From NCBI GenBank assembly GCA_027011235.1, contig JALVAI010000085.1:1-12017 (forward strand): 12,017 nt of DNA. The letters are read 5' to 3'. Numbering within the stretch: the stretch's first letter is position 1; every line of letters starts with the position of its first letter. Positions 1-6,607 of the stretch are shown piece after piece. Origin of the DNA: Desulfobulbaceae bacterium (GTDB taxonomy: Bacteria; Desulfobacterota; Desulfobulbia; Desulfobulbales; Desulfobulbaceae). A model generated the notes under the pieces. That model saw nothing but the letters and a program-made list of their open reading frames with translations, had not been told where the DNA came from and did no database searches. A program made the translations under genes and the position numbers.

Positions 1-55
1 AACTTTCTTCACAGGCGCCGCAACCAACACATTTATCACTGTCAACTTTCAACAT
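1..55 (-). CDS. etfA: Probable electron transfer flavoprotein alpha subunit, N-terminal ferredoxin part only (cut by window edge)
   Basis: Only the first 18 codons lie in the window. They begin at an ATG (complement 53-55) and carry a CxxCxxC ferredoxin motif (Cys 9, 12 and 15) within about 15 residues of the start. An in-frame TAA lies seven codons upstream of the ATG, so the protein really starts here. An A-rich AAAGAG precedes the start. It lies directly downstream of etfB on the same strand with a 105-nt gap. Many anaerobes encode EtfA with an N-terminal [4Fe-4S] ferredoxin domain fused to the FAD-binding alpha subunit, in the order etfB-etfA, and that is the basis for the call. The flavoprotein part is not visible, so a separate small ferredoxin or another Fe-S protein is possible. 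Confidence 0.6.
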   Translation of the reverse strand, partial: MLKVDSDKCVGCGACEES

Positions 56-160
56 TGCTCTTTTTGCAATCAGTTATTTAAGGCCGCCGGTAGACAGGCT
101 TTGCCAGGATTTTTTCCCAAAAACAGGACTATGCATGTTTTAATTACAACCTGTTGTCTT

Positions 161-940
161 TCAGATAAACGGTTTTAAACACTCGACAAGCCGGTCGACC
201 TGTTCATCGACCGAACCGGTAAAAACAGCCCTATCCCCTCTGGGTTCCGGTGAAAACACCTTAACAACCTGGGTGGGAGATCCCGCAAGACCAATGCATT
301 GCTCCTCGGCTCCTATATCTGCTGCGCCAAGTGTTGTAATTACCGCCTTCTTGGCCCGCATCTTTCCCTTTAGAGACGGAATTCGTGGTTCATTGATGTC
401 CTTGACCACGGTCAGCAGGGCTGGTAACGGCAGCCGGACAACATCATAGCCGTCATCCATCATCCGTTCAACAACGATATGGTCAGCTCCGACCTCTCTG
501 GTTTTCTGCACACAGGTGACGTACGGCCTGCCCATGCGTGATGCTATCCCGGGACCGACCTGGGCGGTATCTCCGTCAATGGCCTGTTTGCCGCACAGGA
601 TCAGGTCAGGGTTGCCAATAGTTTCTATGGCCTTGACAAGGGTGTAGGATGTGGCCCAGGTGTCGGCGCCGGCAAAGGCACGGTCAGAAACCAGAACTCC
701 GGCATCGGCACCGCAGGCAATGGCCTCCCGCAATACCTCTTCAGCCTGGGGAGGCCCCATGGACAGCACCGTCACCCGGCCCCCCTGTTCCTCCTTGATC
801 CTGACCGCCTCTTCCAGGGCATGGCGGTCAAAAGGGTTCATGATCGAGGTCACACCTTCCCTGGACATGGTATTGGTGTCCGGGTCAAGCCGGACGTCTT
901 TGGTGTCTGGCACCTGCTTTACACAGACTATGATTTCCAT
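161..940 (-). CDS. etfB: Electron transfer flavoprotein, beta subunit (bifurcating-type sequence)
   Basis: This 259-residue protein is the usual length for EtfB, the cytoplasmic subunit that pairs with EtfA to pass electrons between acyl-CoA dehydrogenases and other carriers. Visible signatures are an N-terminal IVCVKQVPDT strand-loop, the MNPFD segment near residue 34, GADTWATS near 91-98, and the loop AIDGDTAQVGP at about 120-130. From family knowledge, that loop in the DGDTAQVGP form is typical of EtfB from flavin-based bifurcating complexes such as Bcd-EtfAB, where this subunit binds a second FAD. Respiratory ETFs hold AMP there. The ATG start at 938-940 has no obvious Shine-Dalgarno sequence. 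It lies 53 nt after the acyl-CoA dehydrogenase stop, consistent with one transcript and possible translational coupling. Bifurcation itself is inferred from motif likeness, not shown. Confidence 0.93.
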   Translation of the reverse strand: MEIIVCVKQVPDTKDVRLDPDTNTMSREGVTSIMNPFDRHALEEAVRIKEEQGGRVTVLSMGPPQAEEVLREAIACGADAGVLVSDRAFAGADTWATSYTLVKAIETIGNPDLILCGKQAIDGDTAQVGPGIASRMGRPYVTCVQKTREVGADHIVVERMMDDGYDVVRLPLPALLTVVKDINEPRIPSLKGKMRAKKAVITTLGAADIGAEEQCIGLAGSPTQVVKVFSPEPRGDRAVFTGSVDEQVDRLVECLKPFI

Positions 941-993
941 ATCAGATATACTGTTTTGGTTGGCTCGGGCAGTTCCTTATTTAGGCACACGAT

Positions 994-2145
994 TCATCCG
1001 GCATATTCCTTGTTGAGTTCCTGGCCGATGACATTGCGCTGGATCTGGTTTGTGCCTTCGTAGATCTGCAATATTTTGGCATCCCGCATCATTTTTTCCA
1101 CAGGATACTCTTTCATATATCCATACCCGCCAAGGACCTGCACAGCATCTGTGGTGACCTTCATGGCCATGTCCGTGGCAAAGACCTTGCTCATTGCAGA
1201 TACCTTGCTTATTTTCTTTGCATGGGCATCAATATGGCGGGCAGCGGCATAGACCAGTGCCCGTGCCGCTTCCAGTTGGGTGGCCATATCGGCCAGCATG
1301 TGCTGTACTGCCTGAAAGGCGATAATCGGTTTGTCAAACTGTACCCGCTGTTTGGCATAGGTCACGGATTCGTCCAGGGCCGCCTGGGCCAGCCCCACAC
1401 CGAGAGACCCGATCCCGGGACGGGATAGATCCAGGGTACGCATTACCGTAATAAAACCGGTCCCCTTGCGGCCGACGAGGCGATCTTTCGGAATACGGCA
1501 GTCTTTCATAATCAGTTCCCTGGTCGCGGAAGAACGAATTCCCATCTTGTTTTCTTTTTTACCATAGGAAAAGCCGGGATCTCCTTCTTCAACCATAAAA
1601 ATGGAGGCTCCCCTTGCACCCTTTTTCGGGTCTGTCAGGGCAACAATGGAATAGACCTGCGCCTCTCCGCCGTTGGTGATCCACTGCTTGGTGCCGTTGA
1701 GAACCCAGTGGTCGCCATCAAGGACAGCGGTTGTCTTGACCCCGGATGCATCACTGCCAGCGCCTGCTTCCGTCAGGCCAAAGGCAGCCCATTTTTCACC
1801 GGTGGCGATCCGGGGAAGATATTTTTCCTTGAGTTCCCGGCTGCCGGCAATCATAACCGGGTAGATACCAAGGGCGCAGGCGGCAAAACTGGTAGCAACT
1901 CCTACACAGCCGCGGGCCAGCTGTTCCATGGCGAGCACCATGTCAAAACAGCCGCCACCAAAACCTCCATACTCTTCAGGAATAAAAATACCAAACAGGT
2001 CGGCCCGGGCGATATCCTTCATTATCGCAGTGGCAAATTCATTTTTTTCATCGAGTTCGGCCCGGGCAGGAAGGATTTTGTTTTTCGTCAACTCCCATGC
2101 CGTTTCCACGATCATCTGCTGGTCTTCGGTCAAAAAATAATCCAC
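994..2145 (-). CDS. Acyl-CoA dehydrogenase (short/medium-chain, butyryl-CoA-dehydrogenase-like)
   Basis: FAD enzyme that interconverts an acyl-CoA and its trans-2-enoyl-CoA, exchanging electrons with ETF. The 383-residue length is standard. It shows the FAD-binding FGLTEAGAGSD segment (about 122-132), WITNGG (about 155-160), and the C-terminal YEGTNQIQR stretch, whose Glu (about residue 363) matches the catalytic base of short- and medium-chain members. I chose the GTG at 2143-2145 because a full AAGGAG (2152-2157) sits 6 nt upstream and the protein then begins MDYFLTEDQQ, as family members do. The longer frame back to 2211 only reads the fabH tail in another frame. An ATG at 2164-2166 would overlap the fabH stop and add 7 residues. 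fabH lies upstream and etfB downstream, so ETF is the likely partner. Chain-length preference cannot be read here. Confidence 0.93.
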   Translation of the reverse strand: MDYFLTEDQQMIVETAWELTKNKILPARAELDEKNEFATAIMKDIARADLFGIFIPEEYGGFGGGCFDMVLAMEQLARGCVGVATSFAACALGIYPVMIAGSRELKEKYLPRIATGEKWAAFGLTEAGAGSDASGVKTTAVLDGDHWVLNGTKQWITNGGEAQVYSIVALTDPKKGARGASIFMVEEGDPGFSYGKKENKMGIRSSATRELIMKDCRIPKDRLVGRKGTGFITVMRTLDLSRPGIGSLGVGLAQAALDESVTYAKQRVQFDKPIIAFQAVQHMLADMATQLEAARALVYAAARHIDAHAKKISKVSAMSKVFATDMAMKVTTDAVQVLGGYGYMKEYPVEKMMRDAKILQIYEGTNQIQRNVIGQELNKEYAG

Positions 2146-2151
2146 ACTCTT

Positions 2152-2157
2152 CTCCTT
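2152..2157 (-). promoter_or_regulatory. Shine-Dalgarno site that fixes the acyl-CoA dehydrogenase start
   Basis: AAGGAG on the minus strand, six bases before a GTG codon at 2143-2145. It lies just inside the interval between the fabH stop (2160-2162) and the dehydrogenase. It supports the GTG start over the in-frame ATG at 2164-2166 and over the long upstream extension. Confidence 0.7.
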
Positions 2158-2159
2158 TT

Positions 2160-3131
2160 CTACCATTGCATGAGCAACGCGCCCCAGGTAAAACCACCAC
2201 CAAAGGAACACAACAGGACTGTATCATCTCCGTGCAGGATATTCTGTCTGTTTGCCTCGTCAAGGGCGATGGGAATACTGGCGGCGGATGTATTGCCGTA
2301 TTGGTCGACATTAACAAACATCTTCTCTTCCGGGATGGAAAGCCGCTCAGATAATTTATTTAATATACGAACATTGGCCTGATGCGGAATGACCAGGGCC
2401 AGATCATCAACAGTAAGATTTTCCCGGTGGAGAAGCTGACGGATGGCCTCTTCCATTGAACGAACGGCAAACTTGAACACATCCGGCCCCGACATCTCTA
2501 TCTGGCAACCATGTTGATCCTGTTGCAATTCAGGATTCATGGATTTGGCGCTGTTCATATAGAGAAGATTCCACAGACGTCCGTCACTGTACAGGTTGGC
2601 TGCCCGTACACCTTTGTCGGACGAACTACCGATAACAACGGCCCCGGCACCATCACCAAAGAGAATACAGGTATTTCTATCCTGCCAGTTCACCCTGGCC
2701 GACAGGGTCTCTGAACCGATAAGAAGAATTTTCATATCAGGATTGGCTACGATATATTTATCAGCCAGGTCCAGTCCGTAGAGAAAACCTGAACAGGCCG
2801 CATTTATATCATAGGCAAATGCATTTTCAGCTCCTATTTCGGCCTGGACAAAACAGGCGCAGGACGGCATGGTCATATGTGGAGTAAAGGTAGCCACCAG
2901 GATAAGATCAATCTCATCAGCGGTAACACCAGCCATCTCAAGCGCCTGTTTTGCCGCTCCCGAGGCAAGCTGAAAATTTTCTTCGCCACCGCCTGCAATT
3001 CTTCTGTTTTTTATCCCTGTGCGACTGGTAATCCACTCATCCGAGGTATCAACTATCCGTTCAAGGTCCCGATTAGTGACAATTCGTTTGGGCAGGCAGG
3101 AACCGGTCCCTATCACGGTGGCATGATTCAT
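2160..3131 (-). CDS. fabH: 3-oxoacyl-[acyl-carrier-protein] synthase III (beta-ketoacyl-ACP synthase III)
   Basis: Starts fatty-acid synthesis by condensing a short acyl-CoA primer with malonyl-ACP in the cytoplasm. The 323-residue protein has the complete thiolase-fold catalytic triad. The nucleophile Cys113 lies in NAACSGF, His250 in PHQAN, and Asn280 in YGNTSAAS. The GGGFTWGA motif sits near the C-terminus. A good AAAGGAGT ribosome site overlaps the plsX stop codon about 10 nt before the ATG, so translation is probably coupled to plsX. Residue 88 (Met, before PSCAC) aligns by eye with the pocket-gating Phe87 of E. coli FabH. A different residue there could change primer size preference, which is inference. 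The order plsX-fabH is classical. The usual fabD-fabG-acpP genes do not follow, and an acyl-CoA dehydrogenase does. Confidence 0.97.
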   Translation of the reverse strand: MNHATVIGTGSCLPKRIVTNRDLERIVDTSDEWITSRTGIKNRRIAGGGEENFQLASGAAKQALEMAGVTADEIDLILVATFTPHMTMPSCACFVQAEIGAENAFAYDINAACSGFLYGLDLADKYIVANPDMKILLIGSETLSARVNWQDRNTCILFGDGAGAVVIGSSSDKGVRAANLYSDGRLWNLLYMNSAKSMNPELQQDQHGCQIEMSGPDVFKFAVRSMEEAIRQLLHRENLTVDDLALVIPHQANVRILNKLSERLSIPEEKMFVNVDQYGNTSAASIPIALDEANRQNILHGDDTVLLCSFGGGFTWGALLMQW

Positions 3132-3146
3132 AAGTGACAGACTCCT

Positions 3147-4157
3147 TTAAGCGTTATATGCTGCTAACGCCTCGGTAATGGCATCGTTGACCTTGTGTTC
3201 AATCATGTCTGCCGCCACAAAAACAGCATTTTCAAGGGCAAGGGCGTCCGATGTGCCGTGACAGATGATCCCGGTTCCATTGATTCCCAACAGTGGCGCG
3301 CCGCCATACTCGGCATAATCAACCCGTTGCTTGAATCTGGCAAAGGCCTGCCTGATAAGAAGATAGCCGATTTTTGCCCGCCAGGTCTTTGAGATTTCAG
3401 CTCGCAGCATCCTGGCTGCGGCGTCGGCAAGTCCCTCACTCACCTTCAGGGCAACATTGCCGACAAAGCCGTCGCAGATGATAACATCAACATCACCCTT
3501 ATAGACGTCACGCCCCTCAACATTGCCAAAAAAATTCAGTGGCGCAGACTGCAGCAGTTCATGGGTCTCCTTGACCAGGGTGTTTCCCTTGCCGGCTTCC
3601 TCACCAATACTGAGCAGACCGATGGTCGGATCGTCGATACCATTTAAGATACGGGAACACGAGGAAGCCATGACAGCAAACTGGGCAAGATGTCTGGGCC
3701 TGCAATCCACATTGGCCCCGATATCCATGATCATCACCGGTTTCTTCAGAGTAGGGAAAAAACCGGCAATACCAGGACGGGCCACCCCCTTGAGCCTTCC
3801 AAGTTTCCGAATGGCAGCGGCCATGGTGGCCCCGGAATTTCCCGCGGAAATAACCCCGTCCGCTCTGCCCTGGCGAACCAGGTCAAAACCCACCATAATG
3901 GTCGCATTTTTTTTGCGGCGCACGGCTTCGACCGGTGATTCATCCATCCCTATTGTCTCAGGTGCATGTTCGATCAGCAACCGTTGCAAAAGAGGTGATT
4001 TCGAACCGAAAATATCTGCGACCTGCCGCTGCAACCCGTCCTTGGGCCCAAGAAGTATTATTTCAAGGTTCCGCTTTTTTTCCAGGGCACCAAGAGCACC
4101 CCGTATGGGCAATTCAGGGCCTAAATCCCCGCCCATTGTATCAACTGCAATACGCAC
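3147..4157 (-). CDS. plsX: Phosphate acyltransferase PlsX (acyl-ACP:phosphate transacylase)
   Basis: Converts acyl-ACP and phosphate to acyl phosphate, the donor used by PlsY to start phospholipid synthesis. It is a peripheral membrane enzyme. The 336-residue length fits the family. Recognisable segments are the N-terminal AVDTMGGDLGP, the SAGNSGATMAAA loop at about 104-115, the MDIGANVDCRP segment, and CDGFVGNVALK. The start is a GTG (4155-4157), since the conserved MRIAVDTMGGD sequence begins exactly there. It lies 9 nt after the rpmF stop, with only a weak purine-rich ribosome site, so coupling to rpmF translation is likely. The rpmF-plsX-fabH order is conserved across many bacteria, which supports both identity and operon membership. 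Confidence 0.97.
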   Translation of the reverse strand: MRIAVDTMGGDLGPELPIRGALGALEKKRNLEIILLGPKDGLQRQVADIFGSKSPLLQRLLIEHAPETIGMDESPVEAVRRKKNATIMVGFDLVRQGRADGVISAGNSGATMAAAIRKLGRLKGVARPGIAGFFPTLKKPVMIMDIGANVDCRPRHLAQFAVMASSCSRILNGIDDPTIGLLSIGEEAGKGNTLVKETHELLQSAPLNFFGNVEGRDVYKGDVDVIICDGFVGNVALKVSEGLADAAARMLRAEISKTWRAKIGYLLIRQAFARFKQRVDYAEYGGAPLLGINGTGIICHGTSDALALENAVFVAADMIEHKVNDAITEALAAYNA

Positions 4158-4166
4158 GAAACCGTT

Positions 4167-4355
4167 TTAGCTCAATTCATCCTCAAGGCGGATAATGGTT
4201 TTCCCCCGGTATGTTCCACATCCACCGCAGAGCTGGTGCGGCATCTTTGGCTCACCACATTCGGGGCAACGGCCCACACTGGGCCGGGTCAAAGAATCAT
4301 GGGACCGCCTTTTTCTTGTCCGGGAACGTGAATGTCGTCTTTTGGGTAAGGCCAT
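4167..4355 (-). CDS. rpmF: 50S ribosomal protein L32 (zinc-binding form)
   Basis: A 62-residue basic protein of the large ribosomal subunit. It opens with MALPKRRHSRSRTRKRRSHD, the standard L32 start, and carries a zinc ribbon of four cysteines (Cys 30, 33, 43 and 46), so it is the Cys4 form rather than the zinc-free paralogue. Such zinc-free versions are known in some bacteria. A strong GGAGG (4363-4367) lies 7 nt before the ATG, fitting a highly expressed gene. It lies between DUF177 and plsX, the usual place. Here the upstream gap to DUF177 is 273 nt, and a promoter-like sequence suggests rpmF also has its own transcript. Confidence 0.98.
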   Translation of the reverse strand: MALPKRRHSRSRTRKRRSHDSLTRPSVGRCPECGEPKMPHQLCGGCGTYRGKTIIRLEDELS

Positions 4356-4362
4356 GGTTTTT

Positions 4363-4367
4363 CCTCC
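4363..4367 (-). promoter_or_regulatory. Strong ribosome binding site of rpmF
   Basis: GGAGG on the minus strand, seven bases before the rpmF ATG, in an A-rich leader. It is the strongest ribosome site in the lipid/translation operon. Confidence 0.7.
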
Positions 4368-4391
4368 AAAATATATCTTCTCAAAATTTCA

Positions 4392-4419
4392 TTTATATTA
4401 AATGATGAACTCGTAACAA
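4392..4419 (-). promoter_or_regulatory. Candidate sigma-70-type promoter for rpmF-plsX-fabH
   Basis: Minus-strand TTGTTA (4414-4419) and TATAAA (4392-4397) are separated by 16 bases and match the -35 and -10 consensus at 4/6 and 5/6 positions. Transcription would begin near 4385, leaving a leader of about 30 nt that holds the GGAGG site of rpmF. This was found by eye, and the sequence is AT-rich, so a chance match is possible. Confidence 0.45.
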
Positions 4420-4628
4420 GTCCAAATTTGTTCAAAGATGGCTAAGTAAAAACACAGTTATACAGATAAGCGGAGCAAAGTGTAGACTCCGGGGGGTGTG
4501 TTCAGGGGCGGTTCTCAACTATACAGGTAGCATGTTATGAGTCGCTCCAGGACACACGACGCAGTAGATCGAAGTTGTTACAATGCCATCTTACATGTTA
4601 ACTCAAGTTCATACAGAACAATCAATCC
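4420..4628 (-). other. Non-coding spacer between DUF177 and rpmF
   Basis: I see no gene here on either strand. Short open frames on the plus strand have no ribosome site and no recognisable sequence. The only local structure noted is an inverted repeat at 4471-4491, with CGGAG/CTCCG arms and an 11-base loop. It lacks a following T-run, so it is not a convincing intrinsic terminator. The spacer is longer than usual for this gene pair, and its GC-richer middle (4490-4515) contrasts with the AT-rich promoter-proximal end. Confidence 0.4.
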
Positions 4629-5147
4629 CTATTTACCCTTTACCGCTGCAAGGACAGCAAAGGGATTATGTATCGGCACTCCGGAACAGCCGCAGGGGCT
4701 GGAATTTCTGTCTGCGCCACAAATGGGGCAGATTCCCTTGCAATCATGGGCGCACAATCGCTGTTGGGGCACACTTAAATACAACTGCTGCCGGATAATC
4801 TCTCCTAAATCAATAACAGCCTCTTCAAGCTGCATAATATCAAGTTCCCGGGCCGTTAAATCTATCTCCCTTACTCCTTGGTAACGGGATCCGTTGATTT
4901 CGCAGATAAAATCCAATCCGGTGTCAACATTCTGTGAATATATCCGCAGACACCTGTCACAGGTCAACAACAGGGTTGCCGACATTCTTCCCTGGACAAG
5001 TATCTGATCTGAACCCTTTCTCGTCAGCATGCAGGACAGGGAGGTCATACCCTGGAGAGAAAAGATTTCGTTTTCCGTATCAATGTCCGGTACATCAAGC
5101 GAATATTGATGCCCGGCCGTTGATATCTGAGAAAAGGGGATCTTCAT
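4629..5147 (-). CDS. yceD: YceD/DUF177 family protein (linked to 23S rRNA accumulation)
   Basis: A 172-residue cytoplasmic protein of the DUF177 family. Bacterial and plant relatives are reported to be needed for normal 23S rRNA accumulation; the biochemical activity is not settled. It contains LTCDRCL with Cys63 and Cys66, and a C-terminal cluster CAHDCKGICPICGAD with Cys132, 136, 140 and 143. This could bind zinc and is the most recognisable family signature. I start it at the ATG 5145-5147 (MKIPFSQI), as relatives begin this way. The frame stays open another 19 codons upstream, but those codons run through the candidate promoter at 5189-5197. The ribosome site is weak (GGTGGTG). The neighbour rpmF, downstream, is the classical partner. 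Confidence 0.88.
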   Translation of the reverse strand: MKIPFSQISTAGHQYSLDVPDIDTENEIFSLQGMTSLSCMLTRKGSDQILVQGRMSATLLLTCDRCLRIYSQNVDTGLDFICEINGSRYQGVREIDLTARELDIMQLEEAVIDLGEIIRQQLYLSVPQQRLCAHDCKGICPICGADRNSSPCGCSGVPIHNPFAVLAAVKGK

Positions 5148-5188
5148 ATACACCACCACACAACGCAACCAGTAAGAAGCGACATAAC

Positions 5189-5197
5189 AGTATAGCA
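5189..5197 (-). promoter_or_regulatory. Candidate extended -10 promoter for the DUF177-rpmF-plsX-fabH operon
   Basis: Minus-strand TGCTATACT matches the extended -10 element (TGn plus TATAAT-like). No good -35 hexamer lies 16-18 bases upstream, as is common for extended -10 promoters. Transcription would start near 5182, giving a leader of about 35 nt before the DUF177 ATG. The rest of the spacer back to mlaD (5198-5343) shows no gene and no clear terminator. Confidence 0.4.
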
Positions 5198-5343
5198 TAC
5201 ACAAAAAATAATCGTTATGCCATCATAAAATAGGTGCGATCAGTAAAGAGGCGGAAAAGTGGTGGAAAAGGCAACAGAGACTGCTCCAGGCAACAATCAT
5301 ACCTGCTACGGCCCATCAGCAATTGGAAAGATAAGTTGCCGGA

Positions 5344-5802
5344 TTACTTTACTTTACCGAAGGCAAATTTGGAGATCAGAGATTCCAGGTCAACGGATGA
5401 TTCTGTATCGGTTATGGTTGCGCCGGGTTTATAAAGTTCATCATCCCCACCAAGGGTCAGTTGAATAAACTTATCTCCGATTATGCCCTGGGACTTGACC
5501 GAGGCAATGGAATCAACCGGTATTGCAAGAGATTTATCAACCTGCAGGGCTGCGCGGGCAAGATCATCCTCGGTAAGAGTTATATTGCCGACCTTTCCGA
5601 CCACAACTCCGGCGACCTGAACATCGGCGCCGCTTTTTACACCGGAAATATTATCAAACTCCGCATAGATAATATAGCGGTGACTGGATGACAGCCATGG
5701 CACTTCACCAAGATTAAGGGCGAGCCAGCCAAAACTTAATAACCCCAGGACAAGAAAGACGCCGACAATAAATTCGAGTCGTGTATGTTTCATCAGTGAC
5801 AT
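5344..5802 (-). CDS. mlaD: MlaD-like MCE-domain lipid-binding protein
   Basis: Periplasm-facing, membrane-anchored substrate-binding subunit of the Mla phospholipid transporter. In relatives it forms a hexameric ring on MlaE. The 152-residue protein has one N-terminal transmembrane helix (about residues 9-29, FIVGVFLVLGLLSF) and then a single MCE domain (about 38-120, including GVKSGADVQVAGVVVGKV). It ends soon after the domain, so it is shorter than the 183-residue E. coli MlaD and has little C-terminal tail. The first ATG (5800-5802) lies only 2 nt from GGAG. A second ATG (5791-5793) forms a TGATG overlap with the mlaF stop and may be used by coupled translation. Either start keeps the anchor helix. 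Confidence 0.9.
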   Translation of the reverse strand: MSLMKHTRLEFIVGVFLVLGLLSFGWLALNLGEVPWLSSSHRYIIYAEFDNISGVKSGADVQVAGVVVGKVGNITLTEDDLARAALQVDKSLAIPVDSIASVKSQGIIGDKFIQLTLGGDDELYKPGATITDTESSVDLESLISKFAFGKVK

Positions 5803-6605
5803 TTCTCCTTTTCCGGACGGGTAAACAGATCACCCATTGTCATTTCGGCAAATTCCCGGATATAAGGCTTTGTAGAGTGGATTATTTCATTGACATCTGT
5901 AAAGACATCAACCTCCCCCTTGTTGAGCAGTATAATTTGATCGGCAATATCGAACACACCGGGAATATCGTGGCTGACGATAACAGCCGTATAGCCGAGC
6001 CGTTTCTGCATGGAATCAAAAAGCTGGTAAATCTCCCTGGTCATCACAGGATCAAGCCCAGTGGTCGGTTCGTCAAAGAGGACGATTTCCGGTTCAAGCT
6101 GCAAGGCGCGGGCAAGGCCCACCCTCTTTTTCATACCGCCGGAGAGCTGAGCGGGAAATTTGTCCTCATGGCCGCTCAGTTCGAGCTGGTCCAAGGTGGC
6201 CATCACCCTGGACCGGATCTCATCTTCGCTCATTTTTGTCCGTTCCCGCAGAGGCAGGGCAATATTTTCAAACACGGTCAATGAATCGAACAGGGCCGAT
6301 CCCTGAAACAAAACACCAAAACGGGTCCGCAGCTTGAGCAGTTCCCTTTTGTTCAGCGACGGAACATTGATGCCGTCCACCAGTACTCTGCCACTGTCAG
6401 GGTAGAGAAGTCCAAGAATAAGTTTGAGGGTAACACTTTTTCCCTGGCCGGAACCACCAGCGATAACCGTTGTCAATCCTCGGGGGATGGTAAAGCTGAT
6501 TTCATTGAGAACCCGGTGTTTTTTATTGCGCTGACCAAAGGACTTGCTGACCCGGTCAAATTCAATCGCTATATCCGGTGTGTTTTCTGGTGTTGAGGGA
6601 GTCAT
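5793..6605 (-). CDS. mlaF: Mla lipid ABC transporter, ATP-binding subunit
   Basis: Cytoplasmic ATPase that powers phospholipid movement through MlaE. In 270 residues it shows all the ABC motifs: Walker A GGSGQGKS (50-57, Lys56), Q-loop Gln101, signature LSGGM (154-158), Walker B IVLFDEP with Glu179, and the H-loop SHD (His212). The GLLYPDSG and PFRE-like features, and placement between an MlaE permease and an MCE protein, identify it as MlaF rather than a generic importer ATPase. The ATG lies 2 nt after the mlaE stop and the 3' end overlaps mlaD, so the three subunits are made together. The N-terminus has about ten Pro/Thr-rich residues before the ABC domain. Confidence 0.95.
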   Translation of the reverse strand: MTPSTPENTPDIAIEFDRVSKSFGQRNKKHRVLNEISFTIPRGLTTVIAGGSGQGKSVTLKLILGLLYPDSGRVLVDGINVPSLNKRELLKLRTRFGVLFQGSALFDSLTVFENIALPLRERTKMSEDEIRSRVMATLDQLELSGHEDKFPAQLSGGMKKRVGLARALQLEPEIVLFDEPTTGLDPVMTREIYQLFDSMQKRLGYTAVIVSHDIPGVFDIADQIILLNKGEVDVFTDVNEIIHSTKPYIREFAEMTMGDLFTRPEKEKCH

Positions 6606-6607
6606 AA

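Noticed and set aside
1708..2382. A long plus-strand open frame (about 224 codons) opposite the acyl-CoA dehydrogenase and fabH.
   Set aside because: It is antisense to two clearly real genes, has no ribosome site, and its translation has low-complexity, non-family character. It is a shadow of minus-strand codon bias.
3523..4170. A 215-codon plus-strand open frame opposite plsX.
   Set aside because: It lies wholly antisense to plsX. The translation is Ser/Pro/Arg-rich with no domain, and it starts inside a conserved gene.
5198..5343. A terminator downstream of mlaD.
   Set aside because: The only T-run (near 5203-5208) is not preceded by a GC-rich stem. The repeated GGCAAC/GTTGCC words are too far apart to form a terminator.
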